The position numbers and the translations under genes were made by a program. 64,000 nucleotides of DNA from WJJR01 sp964440935 (GTDB lineage Bacteria; Zixibacteria; MSB-5A5; WJJR01): the NCBI GenBank assembly GCA_964440935.1, contig CAYTTY010000017.1, positions 1 through 64,000 on the forward strand. The letters are read 5' to 3'. This document shows positions 33,189 through 42,469 of the stretch, one piece after another. Within the stretch, counting starts at the first letter, position 1. Every line of letters starts with the position of its first letter. The notes below the pieces were generated by a model, which saw nothing but the letters and a program-made list of their open reading frames with translations, had not been told where the DNA came from and made no database searches.

Positions 33189-33236
33189 AACTCTCTCCCT
33201 TAATGTCTAAATCTACACGAATGGACTGATTGGTTG

Positions 33237-34037
33237 TCACGGCGCCATGCCGGCCATCATCTGTTCGAATGCCTCCTGATCGGGACCGACAAACGGCTGC
33301 GCGTTTGGAGCGGCGGCGAGATGCGCAAGCAACGTATCGGTCATGCCGAATGCCGGCGGCAAATGGCCGCTGAGAACGGCTTTGGGATTGAGACTACGTA
33401 CCGCGGCCAGTGATTGATCAAACGCTTTGGGATCGATCCGATGCAACCACGGTGAGTCAACCGTCGACCACGTCACCAGTCCCTCACGCAACGTGTCGGG
33501 CACGATATCTGATGCCAATTCGGCGGGCTCATGCATCAACGCCCCAAAACAATCGGCGCTGAAGAAAAACTGCGTATCGGGATCGAAGGCACCGGCGGTT
33601 TCGGGTGCATCAAACGCCGGTGGCGCAACTGCTACCAACTTGCGTCCACCGGCATCGAGTGTCTGACCGGGATTCAGCAAATGCACATTCGGAATCTCGT
33701 GACCCAACAGACCCAACTTGCCGAACCCGAGAAAGCTGGTGACCACACACGCGTGTGGCGCGGCTTCGAGAATCGGCATAAGGTTGCCGACATGATCCGG
33801 ATCGGCATGCGTGATCCAGATCCAACGCAATTCCTCAGGTGCGATCACCGACCGCAATGCCATCATGAACTCGCCGCGCAATCCCAGCAATCCGGTATCG
33901 ATCAGAATCGGTTCACGCCCCATAATGAGGTAAGCGTTCACCGGCAGCATTCCCGCTCCCGGCACCGGCAGACTGGCCGGCAAAATCCAGGTGTCGCCGG
34001 CGATCCTGCGTGGCTCGTGCATCTGTGGTCCGTTCAT
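33237..34037 (-). CDS. MBL-fold metallohydrolase
   Basis: A 266-aa protein; AAAGGAGG precedes the ATG at 34037. The zinc ligand motif THADPDHVGN (HxDxDH) is near residue 75. A second acidic ligand is likely in FFSADCFGAL, and the final His is in VLSGHLPP. It is the glyoxalase II/rubredoxin-oxidoreductase-like MBL type. It is divergent from the TetR gene, whose product likely controls it and the SnoaL-like gene. Confidence 0.9.
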   Translation of the reverse strand: MNGPQMHEPRRIAGDTWILPASLPVPGAGMLPVNAYLIMGREPILIDTGLLGLRGEFMMALRSVIAPEELRWIWITHADPDHVGNLMPILEAAPHACVVTSFLGFGKLGLLGHEIPNVHLLNPGQTLDAGGRKLVAVAPPAFDAPETAGAFDPDTQFFFSADCFGALMHEPAELASDIVPDTLREGLVTWSTVDSPWLHRIDPKAFDQSLAAVRSLNPKAVLSGHLPPAFGMTDTLLAHLAAAPNAQPFVGPDQEAFEQMMAGMAP

Positions 34038-34166
34038 CCTCGTCCTCCTTTCGCTACAACATCCGCCACTATATTGCGTAAACAGTAGTGTTGATGTAAT
34101 TACGGAAACCGGACCGATTCGGTTGCGTTGGAAGATGATTTTTATCAGATTTTTCGAGGAGGCCTG
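34038..34166. promoter_or_regulatory. Divergent promoter/operator region between MBL and TetR genes
   Basis: Contains weak inverted sequences (CACTA near 34069 with TAGTG near 34088; TTGCGTAA and TTACGGAA) that could be a TetR operator. No single candidate is strong. Confidence 0.3.
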
Positions 34167-34772
34167 ATGGCACCGAAACGCAAATACAACATGGGGCGTC
34201 GCCGGGATCGCATCAACGAGACCCGAGCGCGGATCGTCAAGGCGACCATCGCGTTACATGAGGAAATCGGCGGTGCGCGGACGACCATCAGTGCCATCGC
34301 CGAACGCGCCGGGGTTGAACGCCTGACAGTGTACCGCCATTTCCCGGACGAGACAGCTCTATTCCACGCCTGTACCTCTCACTGGCTGACGCTGAATGCT
34401 CCCCCGAGTCCGGAGGATTGGTCGGAGATCACCGATCCGGAAGAGCGGACCCGGACGGCGCTGGAGACATTCGCCTCATATTATCGTGCGACCGCGCCGA
34501 TGTGGGGATCATCGTATCGCGATCTCGACGATGTCCCGGCCCTCGCCGAGCCGATGGCCCGTTTTCATCAGCATTTGGCCTCGATTCGGGATGATCTCCT
34601 CGCGGCCTGGAGGCCCATCAAATCGCGGCGACAAACGCTGAGCGCTCTGATCGACCATGCACTCCACTTTCAGACCTGGCAGTCGTTTGCGCGCAATCAA
34701 CTGAAGGACAATGACATAGCCAAACTGCTGACGCTCTGTATAACGTCTGCAGTGCACCCTAAACGATCTTAG
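34167..34772 (+). CDS. TetR/AcrR family regulator
   Basis: A 201-aa protein; the ATG at 34167 has GAGGAGG 5 nt upstream. The N-terminal HTH is typical: TRARIVKATIALHEEIGGAR, then TISAIAERAGVERLTVYRHF. The C-terminal ligand-binding domain is variable. It most likely represses the divergent MBL/SnoaL operon and its own gene. A role over the metal-efflux genes downstream cannot be excluded. Confidence 0.92.
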   Translation: MAPKRKYNMGRRRDRINETRARIVKATIALHEEIGGARTTISAIAERAGVERLTVYRHFPDETALFHACTSHWLTLNAPPSPEDWSEITDPEERTRTALETFASYYRATAPMWGSSYRDLDDVPALAEPMARFHQHLASIRDDLLAAWRPIKSRRQTLSALIDHALHFQTWQSFARNQLKDNDIAKLLTLCITSAVHPKRS

Positions 34773-34844
34773 TCGCCCCCTTCATTTCCGGGCACAAAAT
34801 GTCGAGAATCTGCGTATAAGAGCACAGAGCAAGATAACAGTCTC

Positions 34845-35156
34845 ATGATTAGGACCTCACGATCGATCAGTTCCAAACTTCTCGCCACAGCGGCGCTGGT
34901 AGGCTACGTCTGCCTGATTCTGACCTCCCTGGCGGTCGTGGCCGAAGCACAGTGTTGTGAGGACAGTGGTCAGGACGAGCCTTGCGAGCAGTTGGGTCAT
35001 TGCCGCTGTGCGTGCGGTCTATGGGGGCTCTCCCCGACTGCGGTCGCGCTTCCTCAACCGCGTCCGGCTGACCGCATCGAGAACACTGAATTCTATCCCG
35101 CACCGGCCGATCGTGTTGATGATTTGTTCCGTCCTCCGCGCGTGTTGAACGCGTAA
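34845..35156 (+). CDS. Small exported Cys-rich protein upstream of the efflux genes
   Basis: A 103-aa protein with a signal peptide or TM near residues 10-35 (LLATAALVGYVCLILTSLAV). A Cys/His-rich patch follows (QCCEDSGQDEPCEQLGHCRC and AC), suited to metal binding. It lies 122 bp before the adaptor gene on the same strand. It may be a periplasmic metal-binding accessory. No known family. Confidence 0.55.
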   Translation: MIRTSRSISSKLLATAALVGYVCLILTSLAVVAEAQCCEDSGQDEPCEQLGHCRCACGLWGLSPTAVALPQPRPADRIENTEFYPAPADRVDDLFRPPRVLNA

Positions 35157-35277
35157 AAAATGTTCCCATTTCCGTTTTAGAACACACGTGATCACGCAAC
35201 GTTGCGTCAGCAACGGCTTCATCGTGACCACGTTCAACACGCATCATCGCGGGCATCGTGCCTGCGAGGAGGACACC

Positions 35278-37410
35278 ATGCGTTGGAAATCGATTATCGC
35301 ATTCGTTGCGATATTCATCATCGGTGCCCTGTCGGGACGGTTGCTGTGGTCCGAAGGGTCCGGGCCAAGACAGGCTGACCCGACGGATCAAATCGTTTCA
35401 ACAACAAGCACAACATGCATTCCCCATGGGATCGCCGCCGACCTGTGCACGCGCTGCAATCCCAATCTAATCCCCCAGTTCAAGGAGAGCGGAGACTGGT
35501 GCGCCAGCCACAACGTTCCCGAATCACAATGTGAGTTGTGCGGCTACGGGAAGGTTCACGAACAAGCCACGGTGTGCGAACCGCACGGGATCGCCAGAGC
35601 GCAATGCGCGCGCTGCAATCCCGATTTGATTGCCCACTTCAAGGCCATCAATGACTGGTGTGCCGGACATAACGTTCCCGAATCACAATGTGAGCTGTGT
35701 GGATTCGGTAAGGTACATGGCCAAGTCGCAGTGTGCGACGCACACGGTGTCTCCGAAGCCCAGTGCGCACGCTGCAATCCCGACCTGGTCGCCCACTTTA
35801 AAGCGATCGGAGATTGGTGTGCGGGACACGACGTGCCGGAATCGCAGTGCGAATTGTGCGGTGGCGGCGCCTCGACGGCGCACGCCACGTCGGGGATATG
35901 CGCCGAACACGGCATCCTCGAATCGCAGTGCGTACGCTGCAACCCGGAACTGGTTGAACACTACAAGGCGATCGGCAACTGGTGCGGTGGTCACGACGTT
36001 CCCGAATCACAATGTGAACTGTGCGGCTTCGGCCAAGTGCACGGCGATGTAGCGGTGTGTGAACCGCATGGTGTCGCCCGCGCTCAGTGCGCACGCTGCA
36101 ATCCCGATCTTGTGGCGCATTTCAAAGCCATTAACGATTGGTGCGCCGGACACGATGTCCCCGAATCACAGTGTGAATTGTGCGATCACGGTTCAGCGCA
36201 CTCTCAGGGCGGCCTTTTGCAAACGGCGGACGCGCCTGAAATCGATCCCGCTCGCCGATCGACATCCGCCCCGTATCCGGGCATCGCGGTGTCGTTTGAA
36301 TCCGCCGAACCGCAATGTCCAACCGATGGCGCCATCATCCAATTCGCGTCGGTAGAGACATTGCAGCGCGCCGGGATCACCGTGCAACCGGTGATGACCG
36401 CACCACTCGCACATCCATTTGAAGCGCCGGCCGAGGTGGAATTCGACCAAACGGCCACGACCTACATGTCGTCCACATTGCCGATCACAATTCGTCAATG
36501 GTTGGTCGAGCCGGGCGATTTTGTACAGGAGGGTACCCCTCTGGCTCGCGTCGAATCGCCGGAGATGGCCGCCCTGCAAGGAGAGTACCTGGAAGCGTGG
36601 AGCGACTGGCATGTTCACAAGCGCGAGCGCGCTCGTGCTGAAACACTCGTGGCCCGCGGCCTGATCGACTCCGCGAGTTATGATCGCGCCATCGCCGATG
36701 CGATCGCCAGTGAGGGTCGTGCGATTCAGAAGGAAAGCCAGTTGCGCCTCGCCGGTATGGCCGATGTCGATCTAGAGGTGCTGCGTGACCATCGTTTGGT
36801 CTCCTCCACGTTCCAATTGCGTGCTCCGGTGTCGGGCACCGTACTCGAGCGTCCTGCTGATCTGGGGTCCATCCTGGATCCGGGCGTGCGGCTCGTCACC
36901 ATCGGCAATCCCGAAGAGATCTGGGTCGAGGCCAGTGTTCACGAGCGCGACTTGAACCGCGTGCGTCTGGGCCAGCAAGTCGTCTTCCGGTCTGACGCCG
37001 GGAGTACCAATCCGGTGGTCGGCACAGTGACATGGATATCGCAGTTTCTCGATTCGCACACGCGGACCGGCATTGTCCGAATGAAGCCAGAGAATGGAAC
37101 ACATCGTCTGCGTGCTCATGAATTCGGCCAGATGAAACTGAGTGATGACCTGTCCCGGTCGACCACCATTATCTCCAAGGATGCGGTGCAATGGGAAGGC
37201 TGCTGCAATGTCGTATTCGTCATGGACACACCCGACCGATTCCATCCGCGTAAGGTTGAGGTTGAGCGTCTGGACAACAACCACTATCGGGTCGTCCGCG
37301 GATTGTCACCGGGCGATAAGGTCGCCGTAAACGGCAGCTTTCTGCTGAAAACCGAATTGAAGAAGAGCAGCATCGGCGCCGGGTGCTGCGGCGTGGAAGC
37401 GTCTTCATGA
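35278..37410 (+). CDS. RND efflux periplasmic adaptor with five 6-Cys repeats
   Basis: A 710-aa protein; the ATG at 35278 follows GAGGAGG. An N-terminal membrane anchor lies at residues 4-24. Residues 47-302 are five repeats of about 53 aa, each with Cys at C-x9-C-x2-C-x14-C-x9-C-x2-C spacing plus conserved HG, RCNP and VPESQCELC (30 Cys in all). Then comes a typical HlyD/CusB-type adaptor: lipoyl-like VEPGDFVQEGTPLARVESPE, hairpin helices, a beta barrel (APVSGTVLERPADLGSIL) and a membrane-proximal domain. The end has GAGCCGVEASS. Adaptors link RND pump and outer membrane channel; the repeats likely bind metal. The stop overlaps the pump start. Confidence 0.9.
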   Translation: MRWKSIIAFVAIFIIGALSGRLLWSEGSGPRQADPTDQIVSTTSTTCIPHGIAADLCTRCNPNLIPQFKESGDWCASHNVPESQCELCGYGKVHEQATVCEPHGIARAQCARCNPDLIAHFKAINDWCAGHNVPESQCELCGFGKVHGQVAVCDAHGVSEAQCARCNPDLVAHFKAIGDWCAGHDVPESQCELCGGGASTAHATSGICAEHGILESQCVRCNPELVEHYKAIGNWCGGHDVPESQCELCGFGQVHGDVAVCEPHGVARAQCARCNPDLVAHFKAINDWCAGHDVPESQCELCDHGSAHSQGGLLQTADAPEIDPARRSTSAPYPGIAVSFESAEPQCPTDGAIIQFASVETLQRAGITVQPVMTAPLAHPFEAPAEVEFDQTATTYMSSTLPITIRQWLVEPGDFVQEGTPLARVESPEMAALQGEYLEAWSDWHVHKRERARAETLVARGLIDSASYDRAIADAIASEGRAIQKESQLRLAGMADVDLEVLRDHRLVSSTFQLRAPVSGTVLERPADLGSILDPGVRLVTIGNPEEIWVEASVHERDLNRVRLGQQVVFRSDAGSTNPVVGTVTWISQFLDSHTRTGIVRMKPENGTHRLRAHEFGQMKLSDDLSRSTTIISKDAVQWEGCCNVVFVMDTPDRFHPRKVEVERLDNNHYRVVRGLSPGDKVAVNGSFLLKTELKKSSIGAGCCGVEASS
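35416..36183 (+). repeat. Five tandem 6-Cys domains in the RND adaptor
   Basis: Repeats begin at residues 47, 100, 153, 208 and 261 (period 53, 53, 55, 53). Each contains CxRCNP and WC-x9-C-x2-C. The DNA copies are similar, so the array may change copy number by recombination. Confidence 0.9.
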
Positions 37411-40400
37411 GCGCCCCACTGGAGACCGGACCGGAACCACAAGAGAATTCGGCGATCCACCGGCTGATTGACTTCACCATCCGCAACCGCGGACTGATTT
37501 TGTTCGCCGCGTTGTTGCTGGTGATCGTCGGTATTCTGGCGTTGGTGCGACTGCCGTTCGACGCGTTTCCCGACACCACGCCGGTGATGGTGCAGGTCAA
37601 TGTTGCGGCGGAGGGCTGGGCGCCGGTCGAAATCGAACGCCAGATCACCTATCCGATCGAACGTGAACTGGCCGGCCTGTCGGGGCTCACCGAAGTGCGT
37701 TCGGTGACGAAATACGGTCTCGCGCAGGTAACACTTCTCTTCGAAGACGACGTCGACCTGTACTTGGCACGCCAGCAGACATCGGAACGCCTGATTGCCA
37801 TCGATCTACCCGAGGGCGTACCGGCGCCGGCGTTGGGACCGATCTCCACGGGGCTGGGCGAAGTGTTTCACTATGTGGTTCTCAGCCGGTCGGATGATCC
37901 CACGTATGCGCGCACCGTGCAGGATTGGATCATAAAACCGCAGATGCAGTCCATTCCCGGTGTCGCCGAAGTGAACAGTTGGGGCGGTTTCGAACGACAA
38001 TACCAAGTCATCGTCGATCCGTATCGACTGACTCGCTACGGGATTTCTTTGAGTGATGTGGTTGATGTTCTTCAGGAGAACATCGGCAATGTCTCCGGCG
38101 GGCAAATGGTGCGCGGCGGCGAGCAGGTGTTGGTACGGGGAATTGGTATCGTCACCAATATCCGGCAGATCGAGGAGATCGTCGTCACCACGCGGGAAGA
38201 AACACCCATTCACGTACACGACGTCGCCGATGTCGCCATCGGACACAAGATCCGCCGCGGCGCATCCACCTACGATGGCAAGGGCGAAGTCGTACTGGGA
38301 TTGGGATTCATCCTCGTGGGCGAGAATCCCGGCGAGGTCACGGAAAATCTGGCCGAACGGCTCGAGGCCGTTCAGCAGACATTGCCGGAGGACATCGAGA
38401 CGTTTCCCGTCTACCAGCGTACGAACATGGTCGCAGAGGTGCTGCACACTGTTCAGGAGAATCTCATCTTCGGCGCCCTGCTGGTGATAGCGATTCTGTT
38501 TGTCTTCCTCGGAAATCTCCGCGCCGGACTTATTGTTGCGTCGGCGATTCCGCTGTCGATGTTGTTCGCCTTCGATATGATGTCGCGTCTCGGTATCGCC
38601 GGAAGCCTGATGAGCCTCGGCGCAATTGATTTTGGATTGGCGGTCGATAATGCGGTGATCCAAGTGGAAAACACCGTTCGCCGATTGTCGGAGAGCGACG
38701 GCAAACGGTCGGTCTTCGATATCATCCACAGTGCGATCATGGAGGTGCGCAAGCCGACGTTGTTCGGCGAATTGATTATCATCATCGTCTACCTGCCGGT
38801 GCTGACGTTGCAGGGTATCGAAGGGAAGCTGTTCCGGCCGATGGCAATTACTGTTGTGTTGGTTGTGTTGGGATCGCTGATCCTGTCATTCAGCGTCATT
38901 CCGGCGCTGCTATCGACCTTTCTCGGGCGCGGGGTTCGCGAGCACAACCCGCGTTGGCTCACCGCGCTGCGCAACGGGTACCGCATCGTGCTCGACCGTG
39001 CGCTCAAACACGCGCGCCTCGTGATCACCGGCGCATTGATCTTGGTCATCGGCGGACTTCTGCTCTTCACTCGGCTCGGCGCGGAATTTGTACCGCGTCT
39101 GTCGGAAGGATCGATTATCATCAACTTGGTTCGGCTTGCGGGCGTTTCCCTCGACGAGTCGGTCGCCCACGGTACCCAAGTCGAGCAGATCATTATTGAC
39201 GCCTTTCCCGATGAAGTCGAACACGTCTGGACGCGTACCGGAACGGCGGAGTTGGCAACCGATCCGATGGGTCTTGAGGTGTCCGACGTCTTCATCACGT
39301 TGCATCCACGCAGTCAGTGGACAAGAGCCGAATCGCAGGCCGAGTTGGTCTCGCAGATCGACGAGGAACTCTCCGACCTGCCGGGGATGAATCGTATCTT
39401 CACGCAGCCAATTGAGATGCGAATCAATGAGATGATCGCCGGTATTCGCAGTGATGTCGGCATTAAGATCTTTGGTGACGACCTGCGGGAACTGGAGCGC
39501 CTGGCGCAGCAGATCGCCAACCTGACCGAGTCTTTAGAAGGCGCCGCGGATGTTACGATTGAGCAATTGACCGGCCAGCCCGAGCTGGAATTGTCCCTCG
39601 ATCGCGACCGTTTGGCGCGCTACGGTCTGTCCGCCCGGGACGTGTTGGATCACATCGAAAGTCTCGGCGGGCTCCACGTTGGCGAGGTATTCGAAGGACA
39701 GAAGCGGTTCGACCTTGCGCTGTGGTTTGATGAAGACTACCGCGGATCACCGGAGGACATTTCACGCATTACGCTGCCGTCCCGGACGGGACCGATCGTG
39801 TCACTCGACCAAGTGACACGTCCCCTGTCGTCGAGTGGTCCGGCGACAATCACCCGCGAGTGGAGTAAGCGCCGCATCGTTGTGCAAAGCAACGTCCGTG
39901 GCCGTGACGTCGGCTCCTTCGTTAACGAATTGCAGGAGCGCATCACCGACGAGATTAACATGCCGACCGGATACTTTGTCCGTTACGGCGGGCAATTTGA
40001 AAACCTCGAACGCGCACGTATGCGGCTGGCGATCGTTGTACCGATTGCCCTAACCCTCATCTTTGCGTTGTTGTATTGGACGTACCGTTCCTTCCGTGAT
40101 GCGCTGTTGATTTTCACCGGTGTCCCGCTCGCGGTTGTTGGTGGGATTGCCACGCTGGCGCTACGCGGCATGCCGTTTTCCATTTCGGCAGGAGTTGGTT
40201 TCGTCGCCCTCTCGGGCATCGCAGTCCTGAATGGATTAGTGCTGGTCTCCGCCATCAAACGTCGGCTGCATCAAGGTGACGTGTTACATCACGCCGTACG
40301 CGAGAGCGCAGTTGAACGTCTACGTCCAGTATTGATGACCGCACTGGTGATGTCATTCGGCTTTGTTCCCATGGCGATCTCCACCGGCGTTGGCGCGGAA

Positions 40401-40520
40401 GTGCAACGGCCATTGGCATCCGTGGTCGTCGGCGGGATTCTGTCGTCAATGCTGCTGACGTTATTTGTGCTGCCGTCGTTGTACAAGACGTTCGGTGCGA
40501 AAACGACGGCGGAGGAGTAG
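37407..40520 (+). CDS. Heavy-metal RND efflux pump (CzcA/CusA family)
   Basis: A 1037-aa pump with twelve predicted TM helices and two large periplasmic loops. The ATG overlaps the adaptor stop (37407-37410, ATGA). The motif AIDFGLAVDNAVIQVEN matches the DFG-x3-D-x-A-x3-VEN signature of the CzcA-type (divalent) subgroup rather than the CusA type, with Asn for the usual Gly. No outer-membrane channel gene lies near, so it must use one encoded elsewhere. Confidence 0.95.
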   Translation: MSAPLETGPEPQENSAIHRLIDFTIRNRGLILFAALLLVIVGILALVRLPFDAFPDTTPVMVQVNVAAEGWAPVEIERQITYPIERELAGLSGLTEVRSVTKYGLAQVTLLFEDDVDLYLARQQTSERLIAIDLPEGVPAPALGPISTGLGEVFHYVVLSRSDDPTYARTVQDWIIKPQMQSIPGVAEVNSWGGFERQYQVIVDPYRLTRYGISLSDVVDVLQENIGNVSGGQMVRGGEQVLVRGIGIVTNIRQIEEIVVTTREETPIHVHDVADVAIGHKIRRGASTYDGKGEVVLGLGFILVGENPGEVTENLAERLEAVQQTLPEDIETFPVYQRTNMVAEVLHTVQENLIFGALLVIAILFVFLGNLRAGLIVASAIPLSMLFAFDMMSRLGIAGSLMSLGAIDFGLAVDNAVIQVENTVRRLSESDGKRSVFDIIHSAIMEVRKPTLFGELIIIIVYLPVLTLQGIEGKLFRPMAITVVLVVLGSLILSFSVIPALLSTFLGRGVREHNPRWLTALRNGYRIVLDRALKHARLVITGALILVIGGLLLFTRLGAEFVPRLSEGSIIINLVRLAGVSLDESVAHGTQVEQIIIDAFPDEVEHVWTRTGTAELATDPMGLEVSDVFITLHPRSQWTRAESQAELVSQIDEELSDLPGMNRIFTQPIEMRINEMIAGIRSDVGIKIFGDDLRELERLAQQIANLTESLEGAADVTIEQLTGQPELELSLDRDRLARYGLSARDVLDHIESLGGLHVGEVFEGQKRFDLALWFDEDYRGSPEDISRITLPSRTGPIVSLDQVTRPLSSSGPATITREWSKRRIVVQSNVRGRDVGSFVNELQERITDEINMPTGYFVRYGGQFENLERARMRLAIVVPIALTLIFALLYWTYRSFRDALLIFTGVPLAVVGGIATLALRGMPFSISAGVGFVALSGIAVLNGLVLVSAIKRRLHQGDVLHHAVRESAVERLRPVLMTALVMSFGFVPMAISTGVGAEVQRPLASVVVGGILSSMLLTLFVLPSLYKTFGAKTTAEE

Positions 40521-40782
40521 TGCTTACGGTTCGGGCGTATGCAATACGCCCCTACAAAAGTGTGGTGCCCCACCGCTTGCGGTGGGATTAGATTGCCACA
40601 CTCCACTTCCCGATTCACGGTCCGTGGCCCTGATGGGCGTATGTTGCCCATCAGGGTTTACTTAATTCACCTTCCGCTGTCTCCGCAAGAATTGAACGCA
40701 CCGCAACTCGACTGCGCTCGTCGTAAACAAGCGGTGGGGCACCACGGCAGACCGGAATGTCTACACGACCGCCCTGGTGATT
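40521..40782. other. Intergenic region with family E repeats
   Basis: GTGCCCCACCGCTTGCGGTG at 40565-40584 and AAGCGGTGGGGCACC near 40729-40744 belong to the CCCACCGCAAGCGGTGGG family. No gene seen. Confidence 0.55.
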
Positions 40783-41041
40783 AGAGCGATTGTCAGAAGT
40801 ATTGTCCGTTTGTATTTGGGTGCCACGGGCCTTTAGGGGCGTGTTGAAGAACCCCCGAGAATCAGAGCCTTCGGGAGGGCGAGCCTCCCGGCGAGCCGCA
40901 ACGGCATGTTCCACACGGCGGCTCGGCGGGAGCCTCGCCCTCCCCAGTCTGAGGTGATGATAGACAGCAGGTTTTGCAACACACCCCTAAAGGCCCGTGG
41001 CACCCTGATCCAAACGGAAAGGATTTATGACAATTGCTATA
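40783..41041. repeat. MITE family A, 259-bp copy
   Basis: The left end is TAGAGCGATTGTCAGAAGTA and the right end GGATTTATGACAATTGCTATA. The inside holds GCCACGGGCCTTTAGGGGCG inverted with CCCCTAAAGGCCCGTGGC, and GGGAGGGCGAGCCTCCCGGC inverted with GCGGGAGCCTCGCCCTCCC. It is a long near-perfect hairpin between converging genes. Confidence 0.9.
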
Positions 41042-41101
41042 GTGCATCTTGCACGTGTCATCGATCGCTACGCGAGCTAGGGCTCGGCGGTCCGACCATT
41101 T

Positions 41102-42175
41102 CTACTCCGGTGACACGACCAATTTGCTGTCCCCGTCATCTTTGATGTGGCACTTGTTGCACAACGACCGTTGTCCTGCACCATAGGGATTGGACAAGGG
41201 TTCTGAGCCGGATTCACGCCCGTCGTCATCAAGAAACGTCACATGGAAATCCCACCGCCCGGCATCCGGGGCACTGGAGGCATGGGCACGGTGGCACGAC
41301 AAACACATCACCTTTGACGATGCGCTGGGACCCGCAGTGGATGAGATGGTATTTGACGGACTCGGATCCTCGAACGGAACTTGCGCCAGGTAGGCGACAC
41401 CCGGCAGTCCACCACGCGGATCGGCGGAACCATTGTATGAATTGTATGCGGAGGCGCCCATAGCGCCAAGCTGTACCCCGGTCGGATGTTTGCGAACACC
41501 TGTATTATTGGTGTTATGGAAATCACCGTGACAATTGGCGCACCATTCACTCATGCCGCTCCGGTACGCGGTGTGATTGGAGTTGGATTCCGACCCGATG
41601 CTGAGGCTGATACCTACAGCGACCGGCGCATCGTATGCGAATGTGAATCCATTGTCATCGACCGACCCCGCACCCCGCAGCAACCGGAAGTTGTCGTTGC
41701 CGTGCGGATCGTGGCAACTGGTGCAACTCATCAGGTGTGATGGATAATCGCCACCCGGTGATGTGGCCAGTGTTGCATCCATCTGGAGGCCGTGCTCCGG
41801 CGCATGGATGTTGTGTCCTGCCGCATCGCCCGAAATCCAATTGCCGCCGCTCTCGCCATTGCGTGTGTCATTCAGATTATCTTCCAGCAAGTAGATGAAA
41901 TTGCCGCCGCCCTTTTCCGGAGCCGGATTGCGGACATCGTGGGCAAAGACCGCGCCGTTATCCGTTGCATGACAACTCAGGCAAACATCCGATGCTGTGT
42001 GCCGCTTGAGCATAGATGGATTGTCAGAGGACACCGAGTCCCGTGACCCAACCTCGTTGCCCGAACCCGAGAGATGACAACTGCTACATTGCGATGCCCC
42101 GGGCTCATGAAAACTCAGGCCCGGATTCGCGGACAAGATGATCACAACAACGACCAACAGCACAGTGATACGCAC
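41102..42175 (-). CDS. Hexahaem c-type cytochrome
   Basis: A 357-aa protein with a GTG start at 42175 and GGGGAGG 6 nt upstream. A signal peptide lies at residues 1-21. Six CxxCH sites are seen: CSSCH, CLSCH, CTSCH, CANCH, CLSCH and CNKCH. The arrangement is of the doubled-CxxCH type; each site binds one c-haem after export. No partner reductase or quinol oxidase gene is seen nearby, so the electron partner is unknown. The spaces between sites are long. Confidence 0.9.
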   Translation of the reverse strand: MRITVLLVVVVIILSANPGLSFHEPGASQCSSCHLSGSGNEVGSRDSVSSDNPSMLKRHTASDVCLSCHATDNGAVFAHDVRNPAPEKGGGNFIYLLEDNLNDTRNGESGGNWISGDAAGHNIHAPEHGLQMDATLATSPGGDYPSHLMSCTSCHDPHGNDNFRLLRGAGSVDDNGFTFAYDAPVAVGISLSIGSESNSNHTAYRSGMSEWCANCHGDFHNTNNTGVRKHPTGVQLGAMGASAYNSYNGSADPRGGLPGVAYLAQVPFEDPSPSNTISSTAGPSASSKVMCLSCHRAHASSAPDAGRWDFHVTFLDDDGRESGSEPLSNPYGAGQRSLCNKCHIKDDGDSKLVVSPE

Positions 42176-42469
42176 GATGTCCTCCCCGTTGTAACGGGCG
42201 CCGAGGTGCCGTCAGACCGGCCCAGTGGCCAGTGGCACCCCTAGTCGTGATCGGGAGAGGCTGCCCACCGCTGCATCCGGCCCGACATTAGAGAGGATCG
42301 ATTGGGTAACGTTTATACACGTGTGCAAAAGCTGCACTCCGGGGATGGTCGTAGAGTTGCTGATTTCGACACCCCGGCCCGGTCGTGCATTGCATTGCCG
42401 TGTTGTGACCTGCATATTCCCGGCTTGACGCTGTCACCTCACACGGATGATTCCACCAGGAGGAGATGT

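Noticed and set aside
34038..34166. Clear TetR operator palindrome
   Set aside because: Only weak half-sites are seen; kept as a low-confidence regulatory region instead.
37806..38729. Minus-strand 307-aa ORF in the RND pump gene
   Set aside because: Antisense shadow of a conserved membrane pump.
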